Shown here piece after piece: positions 1 to 5,669 of a stretch of 7,562 bases of DNA. The position numbers and the translations under genes were made by a program. The notes beneath the pieces are model-generated. The model searched no databases. It saw nothing but the letters and a program-made list of their open reading frames with translations, and was not told where the DNA came from. Origin of the DNA: Magnetovibrio sp. (GTDB taxonomy: Bacteria > Pseudomonadota > Alphaproteobacteria > Rhodospirillales > Magnetovibrionaceae); NCBI GenBank assembly GCA_016763255.1, contig JAESUA010000096.1:1-7562 (forward strand), read 5' to 3'. Position 1 is the stretch's first letter, and each line of letters begins with the position of its first letter.

Positions 1-1647
1 GCCGAAGCCGCTTTGCGCTACAGCGAGAACCGATTGCAGAGTTTTCTTGATGCTGCGTCTGAGTGGGTGTGGGAAACGAACGCGGACCATTGCTTTACAT
101 ATTTCAGCACCCGCATCGAAGATATTTTAAGCGTGCGTATTGAAGACATGCTGGGCAAGTCGCGCATGAACATCATCAACAAGGGCCTGGAAACAGACCA
201 CGATAAGTGGGCTGCCCATCTGGATGATTTAGAGCACCATCGGCCGTTTCGCGATTTTATTTATGCTATCGGTACCATACCCGGTCAGCATTTTATTCGA
301 GTTAATGGTGTGCCGGTGTTTGATGCGGACGGCACGTTTAGGGGCTATCGTGGTACCGGTAATAACGTTACCGATCGTATTTTGGCGCAACAAGAACAGC
401 AACGCTCTGAAAAGTTGTTTTCGTTGGCGTTTCGCTCCAGCCCAGCTTTAGCCGCCATTGTCGGTATTGATTCAGGAATTCACCATGATGTAAATGAAAA
501 ATGGCTGGAAACGCTTGGTTTCAAACGCGATGAAGTAATCGGCAAACGGGTGCTGGATCTTGGGGTTTGGCAGGATGCTGAACAACGCGATCAGATGATT
601 GTTGAGATCACCAAGAATGGGCACATCAGTGGCTATGAAGCCAAGTTCAAGTCAAAATCCGGCGAGGTGCGGGACTTCTTGATCGATGCCGAAGTGATTG
701 CGTTTGAGGATGAAGACCGGTTGATGCTGGTGGCTCAAGACATCACTGCGCGAAAACGTGAAGAAGAAACCTTGCAGGCCTCACACGATATTTTGGAAAA
801 TCGTGTTCGTGAACGCACTCAGGCGCTGTTTGAAGCCAAAGAAGATGCTGAAATGGCAAGTCGGGCAAAATCAGAGTTCCTCGCCAATATGTCTCATGAA
901 TTGCGCACGCCGCTGAATGCCGTGATCGGATTTTCCGACATCATCAAGAATGAAATGTTCGGCAGCATCGGTTCTCAGACGTATTTGGAATATGCCGGCC
1001 ATATCAAGGATTCAGGAGAGCACCTGCTTAAATTGATCAATGATATCTTGGATGTGTCGGCCATCGAAGCGGGCAAGTTGGACCTGCATGAAGAAGAAGT
1101 TCAAATTGAGGCCACCATCGAATCATGTCTGCGATTGGTGAACGAACGGGCCAGGACCAATAACTTGGTTTTGAGCAGTGACATTGCTGAAAATCTGCCG
1201 CGCATGTATGCCGACGAACGACGCCTAAAACAGATTTTAATCAATATTTTGTCCAATTCCGTGAAGTTTACGCCGCAAGGCGGGAAAGTGGATGTGCGCG
1301 CACGTCTGGATGGGCGGGGCGGTTTGATTTTGTCGGTCAAAGATACCGGAATTGGCATCTCCAAAGAAGACATCCCCAAGGTGTTGAGCCCGTTTGGCCA
1401 AGTCGACAGTTCACTGGCGCGTCAGTATGAAGGCACCGGCCTGGGCCTGCACCTGACGCGAAATTTGATAGAATTGCATGGCGGCAGGCTGGTGATCGAA
1501 AGCGAGCCCGGCAAGGGCTCTGAGGTCAGCGCGCATTTTCCGCCGGGCCGTATGGCTTATGAAAGCGCGCATCTTGATGAGGACAGCGAACGTGATAAAG
1601 CTCCGGTCGATGAGGCCGGGGCTATTACGTTCAGCGGTTCATCGTAA
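1..1647 (+). CDS. PAS-domain sensor histidine kinase, 5'-truncated by window edge
   Basis: The reading frame is open from base 1, so the true start lies upstream; the TTG at 13 sits inside a PAS-type sequence and is not a credible start. Counting from base 1 (548 codons visible), there are two PAS domains (about residues 6-128 and 138-258, the second ending in the PAC-like DITARKREEE) and a short coiled-coil linker. The HisKA domain follows, with SHELRTP and phospho-acceptor His299. The HATPase_c domain shows the N-box (Asn415 and Asn419), G1 DTGIGIS (448-454), the F-box SPFGQ and G2 GTGLGL (478-483). All residues expected for autophosphorylation and ATP binding are present. No receiver domain follows; the protein ends in an acidic tail of about 35 residues. 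The HisKA sequence (MFGSIG...YLEYAGHI, INDILDVS) resembles the alphaproteobacterial PleC/DivJ/PdhS style. No transmembrane segment is visible in this part. The signal and partner regulator are unknown; the receiver gene at 4841-5206 is not adjacent. Confidence 0.93.
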   Translation, partial: AEAALRYSENRLQSFLDAASEWVWETNADHCFTYFSTRIEDILSVRIEDMLGKSRMNIINKGLETDHDKWAAHLDDLEHHRPFRDFIYAIGTIPGQHFIRVNGVPVFDADGTFRGYRGTGNNVTDRILAQQEQQRSEKLFSLAFRSSPALAAIVGIDSGIHHDVNEKWLETLGFKRDEVIGKRVLDLGVWQDAEQRDQMIVEITKNGHISGYEAKFKSKSGEVRDFLIDAEVIAFEDEDRLMLVAQDITARKREEETLQASHDILENRVRERTQALFEAKEDAEMASRAKSEFLANMSHELRTPLNAVIGFSDIIKNEMFGSIGSQTYLEYAGHIKDSGEHLLKLINDILDVSAIEAGKLDLHEEEVQIEATIESCLRLVNERARTNNLVLSSDIAENLPRMYADERRLKQILINILSNSVKFTPQGGKVDVRARLDGRGGLILSVKDTGIGISKEDIPKVLSPFGQVDSSLARQYEGTGLGLHLTRNLIELHGGRLVIESEPGKGSEVSAHFPPGRMAYESAHLDEDSERDKAPVDEAGAITFSGSS

Positions 1648-1687
1648 TCAAATAGCAGTTCGGTGCGACAATAGTGAGGCCGGGGCT
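1611..1687. repeat. 13-bp direct repeat flanking the kinase stop codon
   Basis: TGAGGCCGGGGCT occurs at 1611-1623, inside the last codons of the kinase gene, and again at 1675-1687, just after it. Each copy is followed within about 15 bp by a similar block (TTCAGCGG and TTTAGCGG). This looks like an imperfect local duplication of the gene's 3' end. The second copy supplies the left arm and loop of the hairpin at 1676-1693. Confidence 0.6.
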
Positions 1688-1693
1688 GGCCTT
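1676..1693 (+). terminator. Possible weak intrinsic terminator after the kinase gene
   Basis: AGGCC (1677-1681) pairs with GGCCT (1688-1692) around a 6-nt GGGGCT loop, with an outer G-T pair (1676/1693). It is followed by only a short T stretch (TTTA). It lies about 30 bp after the kinase stop, the expected place. The short U-tract makes it a weak candidate. Confidence 0.35.
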
Positions 1694-1750
1694 TAGCGGA
1701 ATTGATCCTTATATTTGATAAAGCTTAAGTAGTGGGTGATTTCGGCGTGT

Positions 1751-1790
1751 GCATGAGGCCGTGTCGATTTCCCCACACATGCATGAGGAC
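1751..1790 (+). repeat. Duplicated GCATGAGGnC in the thioredoxin leader; second copy is the RBS
   Basis: GCATGAGGCC (1751-1760) and GCATGAGGAC (1781-1790) are spaced exactly 30 bp apart upstream of the thioredoxin start. The second copy carries the AGGA Shine-Dalgarno element, about 7 nt before the ATG at 1796, and supports that start. The first copy has a similar purine stretch but no usable in-frame start at the right distance. It may be only a small local duplication. Confidence 0.4.
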
Positions 1791-1795
1791 AGCAC

Positions 1796-2182
1796 ATGGC
1801 CACCATCGCACTGACCGCAGACAATCTTGAAAACACCATTGAAAACAATGATATCGTATTGATTGATTTTTGGGCTGATTGGTGTGGACCGTGCAAACAA
1901 TTTGGCCCGGTTTTCGAAGAGGTTTCCAAAAACATTGATGGTGTAACCTTTGCCAAGTGCGATACCGAGGCCGAACAGGCCGTTGCCGCGCAGTTTGGCA
2001 TTCAGTCCATCCCCACTGTGGCGGCCTTTCGCGAGCAAGTCTTGGTATTCTCCCAACCCGGTGCCCTGCCGCAACAAGCCCTTGAAGAACTGATCACCCA
2101 GCTCAAAGGTTTGGACATGGATGACGTGCGTAGAAAGATTGCCGATTCCCAGGCTCAAGCGGAACTGAACGGCGACAATTGA
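1796..2182 (+). CDS. Thioredoxin-family protein with CGPC active site
   Basis: This is a 128-residue cytoplasmic thioredoxin that should reduce protein disulfides by dithiol exchange, itself normally recharged by thioredoxin reductase. The sequence shows DFWADWCGPCK with active-site Cys30 and Cys33, and the cis-proline loop SIPT (Pro73). There is no signal peptide. It is about 20 residues longer than the classic thioredoxin A of roughly 108. The extra C-terminal helix (LDMDDVRRKIADSQ) and the FREQxxxFSQPGALP stretch match a thioredoxin variant I associate with Alphaproteobacteria. A third cysteine, Cys55 in AKCDTE, lies where many relatives have Val or Leu. The start is supported by AGGA about 7 nt upstream. 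It stands alone: the next gene converges on it and the kinase gene ends about 150 bp upstream. Whether it is the housekeeping trxA or an accessory thioredoxin cannot be settled here. Confidence 0.93.
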   Translation: MATIALTADNLENTIENNDIVLIDFWADWCGPCKQFGPVFEEVSKNIDGVTFAKCDTEAEQAVAAQFGIQSIPTVAAFREQVLVFSQPGALPQQALEELITQLKGLDMDDVRRKIADSQAQAELNGDN

Positions 2183-2209
2183 TTTTGGTTTAGGGTTTTG
2201 TCGTGCAGC

Positions 2210-2240
2210 AAAAAAAACTGACAAACCGCTAGACGGTTTG
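2210..2240 (-). terminator. Rho-independent terminator of the TPR-OmpA lipoprotein gene
   Basis: On the minus strand a perfect 7-bp stem (CAAACCG/CGGTTTG, plus coordinates 2222-2228 and 2234-2240) closes a 5-nt loop. It is followed by TCAG and eight consecutive T residues (2217 down to 2210). It lies 37 bp past the stop at 2278. On the plus strand the hairpin has no T-tract after it, so it serves mainly the minus-strand gene. Confidence 0.75.
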
Positions 2241-2277
2241 ATCGTGCGAACGCGCGCCAACCGGCCTCCAGCGAAGA

Positions 2278-3429
2278 TTAGAGGTGATCCAGCCGGGTCA
2301 CCTGCACCCGTCGATTGATGTCACTTTGTGGATCTGACGGGTCCAAAAGTTGACTTTCACCGTAGCCAACCGGGTCGATGCGTGTGGCGTCGATGCCAAA
2401 TGAGGCCACCAAATAATTCAGCACGGCCTTGGCGCGACGTTCGGATAGTTTTTGGTTGTAGCCAGACCTGCCGACCGCATCGGTGTGTCCGGCGATTTGG
2501 AAACGAAAGTTATTGAGTTCTCCATAGGTCAGCGCTTTGCCAAGGTTATCGAGCACCTCCAAAGCTTCAGGTTTGAGGATGGCGCTGTCGAATTCGAAAT
2601 AGACTTTGATGTTGATCGATGGTGTGCTGACTTGTGGTGCCAATTTTTCGACCATCACCGGCAACCGTGCAGCGGTGTAGTCAGTCTTGGGCGAACATGC
2701 ACCTTCTCGGTCTGTACTCATCAGTCCTGCGGCCAAGATCATGCTACCGCTTTGTTTGAGATAAGCCGTGGAGCAATTGCTGCAGAGGTCGCGGGCGTCT
2801 TTAAAGAGTTTCAAGTTGCGGGTGATCTTGCGGGTGTGCTGACCGTAGCTGAGCGCGTCTTGTAGTGTGAAAATGGCCCGGTCCATTCGACCCGACAAAC
2901 CCTGGGAAACACCCAGATTGTTCATCACAGCTGAATCATCGGGGCATAGTTCCAGGGCTTTTTGGTAGGCCGTTTCTGCATCGGCGTAGCGTTCCAGATA
3001 ATCGTTGCCGATGCCCAGGGCTGAATACAAACGCCAGTCTGTGGTGCCGTTTTTTACGGCACGGCGCAAGAACTTCACACCTTTAATGGCGTTGCCTTGG
3101 AGCAAATATACCTTGCCCCGTTCGGCCAGAAAGCGGTTGTCCGAGATGAATTGTGAGGAGGCGGTGTCGAGCAGGCTTGCGGCTTCGCCCACCCGTCCGG
3201 CCCAGCGCAAATTGCGGGCCAGCCCCAGCACAGCCGCGATCTCGTTTGGCTTTTGCACCATCAAGTTTTGGAAGTGAGTGATGGCCTCGCCATCGGCTGT
3301 GCTTTGAAGCGGCGCAATGGTTCTCATCGGTTTGAGGGGCGCTGTGGCAACGCAGGCGCTGAGCACGGAGAGCACTGCGATTGAGCACAGGGCTGGTTTA
3401 ATGAGGGCCGGTTTGATGATTTTCAACAT
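2278..3429 (-). CDS. Lipoprotein with TadD-like TPR repeats and C-terminal OmpA domain
   Basis: From the ATG at 3429 the product has 383 residues. The N-terminus (MLKIIK, hydrophobic stretch, LSAC lipobox) is a lipoprotein signal with lipidated Cys26. A GTG at 3453 would add eight residues (MENYWTEH) ahead of the basic region, which fits a signal peptide poorly; the predicted promoter also starts transcription at about 3455, favouring the ATG. Residues about 45-215 form TPR-like helical repeats similar to TadD (GLARNLRWAGRVGEA; NDYLERYADAETAYQKAL; NNLGVSQGLSGRMDRA). A linker contains a CSNC motif (216-219) and another cysteine. Residues about 260-383 form an OmpA/Pal-like peptidoglycan-binding domain, with YFEFDSA, GHTD (314-317), LSERRAKAV and INRRV. 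The likely role is an outer-membrane-anchored scaffold tethered to the cell wall. TadD homologues assist Flp/Tad pilus assembly, but no tad gene is in view, so that role is inference. A terminator follows at 2210-2240. Confidence 0.9.
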   Translation of the reverse strand: MLKIIKPALIKPALCSIAVLSVLSACVATAPLKPMRTIAPLQSTADGEAITHFQNLMVQKPNEIAAVLGLARNLRWAGRVGEAASLLDTASSQFISDNRFLAERGKVYLLQGNAIKGVKFLRRAVKNGTTDWRLYSALGIGNDYLERYADAETAYQKALELCPDDSAVMNNLGVSQGLSGRMDRAIFTLQDALSYGQHTRKITRNLKLFKDARDLCSNCSTAYLKQSGSMILAAGLMSTDREGACSPKTDYTAARLPVMVEKLAPQVSTPSINIKVYFEFDSAILKPEALEVLDNLGKALTYGELNNFRFQIAGHTDAVGRSGYNQKLSERRAKAVLNYLVASFGIDATRIDPVGYGESQLLDPSDPQSDINRRVQVTRLDHL

Positions 3430-3461
3430 GTGCTCAGTCCAGTAATTTTCCACGTGCCGAG

Positions 3462-3490
3462 TGTATAGCGCATGTTTTCACGTCTCTCAG
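3462..3490 (-). promoter_or_regulatory. Candidate promoter of the TPR-OmpA lipoprotein gene
   Basis: Read on the minus strand, CTGAGA (3490-3485, four of six to TTGACA) and TATACA (3467-3462, four of six to TATAAT) are separated by 17 nt. Transcription would begin near 3455, giving a leader of about 25 nt to the ATG at 3429 and leaving the GTG at 3453 almost leaderless. The match is modest and was found by eye. Confidence 0.35.
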
Positions 3491-3504
3491 TGATATGCGT
3501 CACT
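3489..3504. promoter_or_regulatory. Crp/Fnr-family-like binding site between lipoprotein gene and nnrS
   Basis: AGTGA-TATGCG-TCACT is a perfect 5-bp inverted repeat with a 6-bp spacer. It keeps the TGA-N6-TCA core of Crp/Fnr family sites, closest to the Crp form (TGTGA-N6-TCACA), and reads TGAT-N5-TCA against the Fnr box. Its centre (3496.5) is 41.5 bp upstream of the start point predicted for the minus-strand lipoprotein gene, the classical class II activator position. It is also about 106 bp upstream of the nnrS start. Homologues of nnrS are commonly under NO- or oxygen-sensing Crp/Fnr-family regulators. Which regulator binds is not determinable here. Confidence 0.45.
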
Positions 3505-3584
3505 AAAATATATAACAAAGCCAAATAACCCTACACTTTGGTGGGTGTTTAAGGGGCGTGGGTGTGCAAGACTGTCGCAAAATT

Positions 3585-3590
3585 AAGGAG
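3585..3590 (+). promoter_or_regulatory. Ribosome binding site of nnrS with long spacing
   Basis: AAGGAG is a strong Shine-Dalgarno match but ends 12 nt before the ATG at 3603, longer than usual. It overlaps a small inverted repeat, GGAG-AA-CTCC (3587-3596), whose 2-nt centre is too tight for a simple hairpin. No nearer in-frame start exists, so the ATG at 3603 stands. Confidence 0.6.
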
Positions 3591-3602
3591 AACTCCCCCT
3601 AA

Positions 3603-4838
3603 ATGAGCCCCAATCCGACCATTCAAATTGAAGACCCGTTCGCCAAAAAGCCCAAACCAGTCGCAAAATTTGCCCTGTTTAGTTATGGCTTTCGACCATT
3701 TTTCCTGCTTGCCGGAGTGCTTGGTGCGTTGAGTGTGCCGATGTGGGTTGGCCTGTTTGCAGGGCATGTTGACATGGGGTTGGTGGCGTCCCCGGTGTTG
3801 TGGCATGGCCATGAAATGCTGTTTGGTTATGCTGTCGTAGCCATTGCAGGTTTTTTGCTCACGGTGGTGCCCAATTGGACCGATGCAAAAGTCAGTAAAG
3901 GACCGGTTTTGATCATACTGACGGTGCTTTGGCTGCTGGGACGTGTCGCATTTTGGGCTCAGGGGGTTCTGCCTTACGGCTTAGTAATAGCTGCTGATTT
4001 GTTGTTTCTGATTGGCTTGATCTCTGTTGTGATCCGGCCTTTGATTAACCCGCAATACCGGCGTCAGCTTGCTTTTGTCGTCATCTTGATGATTTTGTTG
4101 ATCGCCAATGTCATGACCCATATGGGTGTGTTGGGATTGGAAACGTTCGATTTGGATTGGGGCGCACATGGTTTGAGCCTCGGCCTTGATGCCGTCATCT
4201 TGCTGATCACCATTCTTGGTGGGCGTGTTATTCCAAGTTTTACGTCCAGTTATCTCGGTCACGGCAATCCTAATATCAGAGTGCTGCAACGCCCTAAATT
4301 GGACCGTGCGGTGATCTTGGCGACGTGCTCTTTGCTGGTGGTTGATCAGGTTCTGCCGGGCACCGCGGTGGCCGGTGCGGTGGCTTTAATTGCGGCCATT
4401 TTGCACGGCGCGCGGCTAACGGGCTGGCAAGGCCATCGCACGCTTGGCAATCCAATCGTGTGGGTTTTGCACTTAGGCTATGTCTGGCTCGTGGTGGGCT
4501 TGGCGCTTAAAGGCCTCGGTGACTTTGCCTTAATCCCAGCGTCCGATGCGCTACATGCGCTGACCATTGGTGCCGTCGGCACCATCACCTTGGGGGTGAT
4601 GACCCGTGCTGCATTGGGTCATACCGGTCGAGGTATCAAAGCTGCGCCGCTGATCGTTGCGTCGTACGTGCTGGTCAGCATATCTGCGCTGCTGCGCTTG
4701 GCGGTGCCGTTGTTGTCGGATTTGAGTGCTGAATTGGTGATGGCTTCCGGTTTGGCGTGGACACTGGCTTATGTGGCTTTTGTTATTGTTTATGCGCCCA
4801 TCTTGATCCTGGCGCGGATCGATGGACGCCCAGGTTGA
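3603..4838 (+). CDS. nnrS: NnrS-family membrane protein (nitrosative stress)
   Basis: This is a 411-residue, highly hydrophobic protein with about 12 predicted inner-membrane helices, the usual size for NnrS. Family hallmarks are GFRPFF (29-34), WHGHEMLFGY starting at Trp67 with His68 and His70, VPNWT (Pro90 onward), THMGVLGLE, GGRVIPSFT, and LHALTIGAVGT leading to MTRAALGHTGR. Characterised NnrS proteins are haem- and copper-containing membrane proteins that protect cells during nitric oxide exposure and often accompany denitrification genes; the conserved histidines are likely metal or haem ligands. The short N-terminus before the first helix is cytoplasmic-looking and carries no signal peptide. 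The gene is transcribed alone: its upstream neighbour is divergent, and its stop lies 2 bp from that of the convergent response regulator. A Crp/Fnr-like site lies at 3489-3504. No nitrite or NO reductase gene is visible here. Confidence 0.95.
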   Translation: MSPNPTIQIEDPFAKKPKPVAKFALFSYGFRPFFLLAGVLGALSVPMWVGLFAGHVDMGLVASPVLWHGHEMLFGYAVVAIAGFLLTVVPNWTDAKVSKGPVLIILTVLWLLGRVAFWAQGVLPYGLVIAADLLFLIGLISVVIRPLINPQYRRQLAFVVILMILLIANVMTHMGVLGLETFDLDWGAHGLSLGLDAVILLITILGGRVIPSFTSSYLGHGNPNIRVLQRPKLDRAVILATCSLLVVDQVLPGTAVAGAVALIAAILHGARLTGWQGHRTLGNPIVWVLHLGYVWLVVGLALKGLGDFALIPASDALHALTIGAVGTITLGVMTRAALGHTGRGIKAAPLIVASYVLVSISALLRLAVPLLSDLSAELVMASGLAWTLAYVAFVIVYAPILILARIDGRPG

Positions 4839-4840
4839 TA

Positions 4841-5206
4841 TTAGTGGCGGATAAGGTTCCGAACCGTGCCCATCAAGATGTCAAAGTCGATGGGTTTGAC
4901 CACATATGCCCCGCAGCCCAGTTGGTGCATGTCATCGCGTATTTGTGACACATCGACAGCCGAAAGGGCGATCACCGGAATGTCCGTCGTTTTGGGCGTG
5001 GTGCGCAGAAATTTCATCACCTCAATGCCATCCATCACCGGCATGTTGACGTCAAGGATGATCAAGTCAGGGCGCGTCGTGCTTGCCTTGTTGATCCCAT
5101 CTTGGCCGTCTTCAGCTTGGCTGACGCTGTGGCCAGCTCCCTCCAAAAAAACCGAGACCAATTCCCGGATGTCCGGGTCGTCGTCAATAATCAAAACTTT
5201 ACCCAT
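4841..5206 (-). CDS. Single-domain response regulator (CheY-like receiver)
   Basis: From the ATG at 5206 this is a 121-residue stand-alone receiver starting MGKVLIIDDDPD. It has the acidic pocket Asp8/Asp9, the phospho-acceptor Asp52 in LDVNMPVMDG, Ser82 in ALSAVD, Tyr101 and the conserved Lys104 in VVKP. There is no output domain, so it should act by protein contact or in a phosphorelay, like CheY, DivK or other single-domain regulators. An in-frame TTG at 5236 would add ten residues (start IELQIVGPS) outside the receiver fold. The ATG is preferred, since it starts right at the first strand and a candidate -10 element (TATGAT, 5247-5242) implies transcription from about 5235. GGGA lies about 7 nt upstream of the ATG. 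No kinase is adjacent; the kinase at 1-1647 is a possible but unsupported partner. Confidence 0.93.
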   Translation of the reverse strand: MGKVLIIDDDPDIRELVSVFLEGAGHSVSQAEDGQDGINKASTTRPDLIILDVNMPVMDGIEVMKFLRTTPKTTDIPVIALSAVDVSQIRDDMHQLGCGAYVVKPIDFDILMGTVRNLIRH

Positions 5207-5241
5207 CGATGGTCCCACTATTTGAAGCTCAATCAACTTTC

Positions 5242-5271
5242 ATCATACTTAACTCTATATAGGGTCCCTAT
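5242..5271 (-). promoter_or_regulatory. Candidate promoter and palindromic operator of the response regulator gene
   Basis: On the minus strand TATGAT (5247-5242) matches the -10 consensus in five of six positions. A start near 5235 would give a leader of about 30 nt. No good -35 is present. Its position is covered by a perfect palindrome, ATAGGG-T-CCCTAT (5259-5271), preceded on the plus strand by CTAT. A palindrome replacing the -35 element suggests binding by an activator or repressor. The regulator is unknown. Confidence 0.35.
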
Positions 5272-5410
5272 CTGCCAAGAAAAAGTGCGGAAAAGTATGC
5301 AGCTAATTATTTCTTCTATTCGTTCAGTCACCAACGCAGACGAACCATGGCACCGGTGTGCGGGCTGTGTTACAAATCGATTCTTCTTACATTCATTAAA
5401 CGAGACTGAC

Positions 5411-5635
5411 ATGAGAACCACCGAAATCTCACGCGTACAAGAATACCTGCGCAAAGCCTTTGGCAAAGATCGTATCGCCGTGCCGCCGCCAATGTCGGCT
5501 GATGCACCGGTCGAGGTTTATATTGGGAGCGAGTTCGTCAGTGTATTGCATCGTGACGAAGATGAAGGCGAGGTTTCGTACTCTTTCGTCATGAGCATCT
5601 TAGATATGGACCTGCCGCCGCTGCCGGAACTCTAA
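5411..5635 (+). CDS. DUF3126-like small protein
   Basis: This is a 74-residue acidic cytoplasmic protein. The start MRTTEISRVQEYLRKAFG, the core EVYIGSEFVSVLHRDEDEGE and the end SFVMSILDMDLPP fit the DUF3126 family as I recall it: a short, conserved, uncharacterised family of Alphaproteobacteria with one N-terminal helix followed by beta strands. The frame stays open upstream to about 5102, but the ATG at 5411 is where family members begin. The upstream extension overlaps the divergent response regulator gene and reads as non-coding. The Shine-Dalgarno is weak (GAG about 6 nt before the ATG). The next gene, arfB, starts 34 bp after the stop, so the two may be cotranscribed. Function is unknown; I assign the family from memory, not a search. 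Confidence 0.82.
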   Translation: MRTTEISRVQEYLRKAFGKDRIAVPPPMSADAPVEVYIGSEFVSVLHRDEDEGEVSYSFVMSILDMDLPPLPEL

Positions 5636-5659
5636 AGGGGCTGGCTCTAAAACGGCTGG
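5630..5659. repeat. 15-bp imperfect tandem duplication over a stop codon
   Basis: CTCTAAAGGGGCTGG (5630-5644) is followed directly by CTCTAAAACGGCTGG (5645-5659), identical at 13 of 15 positions. The first copy contains the TAA stop of the DUF3126-like gene and the second lies in the short spacer before arfB. Replication slippage is the simplest explanation. Confidence 0.65.
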
Positions 5660-5669
5660 CGTGTAAATC

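Noticed and set aside
1702..1730. TTGATC-N17-TTAAGT as thioredoxin promoter
   Set aside because: The -10 matches only three of six positions; too weak to annotate.
1753..1832. Short upstream reading frame overlapping the thioredoxin start
   Set aside because: It is out of frame, with weak ribosome binding signal and no recognisable peptide or regulatory pattern.
2452..2865. 137-codon plus-strand open frame opposite the lipoprotein gene
   Set aside because: It lies wholly antisense to a gene with clear TPR and OmpA motifs, and its translation shows no recognisable family or ribosome binding site.
3430..3453. GTG start adding eight residues to the TPR-OmpA lipoprotein
   Set aside because: It would put acidic residues before the basic n-region of the lipoprotein signal, has no ribosome binding site, and would be almost leaderless from the predicted promoter.
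3541..3565. GTGGGTGT direct repeat before nnrS
   Set aside because: Two 8-bp copies with 9 bp between them in a GT-rich stretch are not distinguishable from chance.
4808..4834. Hairpin near the end of nnrS (CCTGGCG with a bulged CGCC-C-AGG)
   Set aside because: The stem has a bulge and a 12-nt loop, lies inside the coding region, and is not followed by a T-tract.
5164..5177. CCCGGA-TG-TCCGGG palindrome
   Set aside because: It falls in the receiver's coding sequence at the conserved DPDIRE stretch and is readily explained by codon choice.
5102..5410. Open frame extending the DUF3126-like gene upstream to 5102
   Set aside because: Its first part is antisense to the receiver gene and the rest is AT-rich promoter sequence. 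The ATG at 5411 matches the family's N-terminus.
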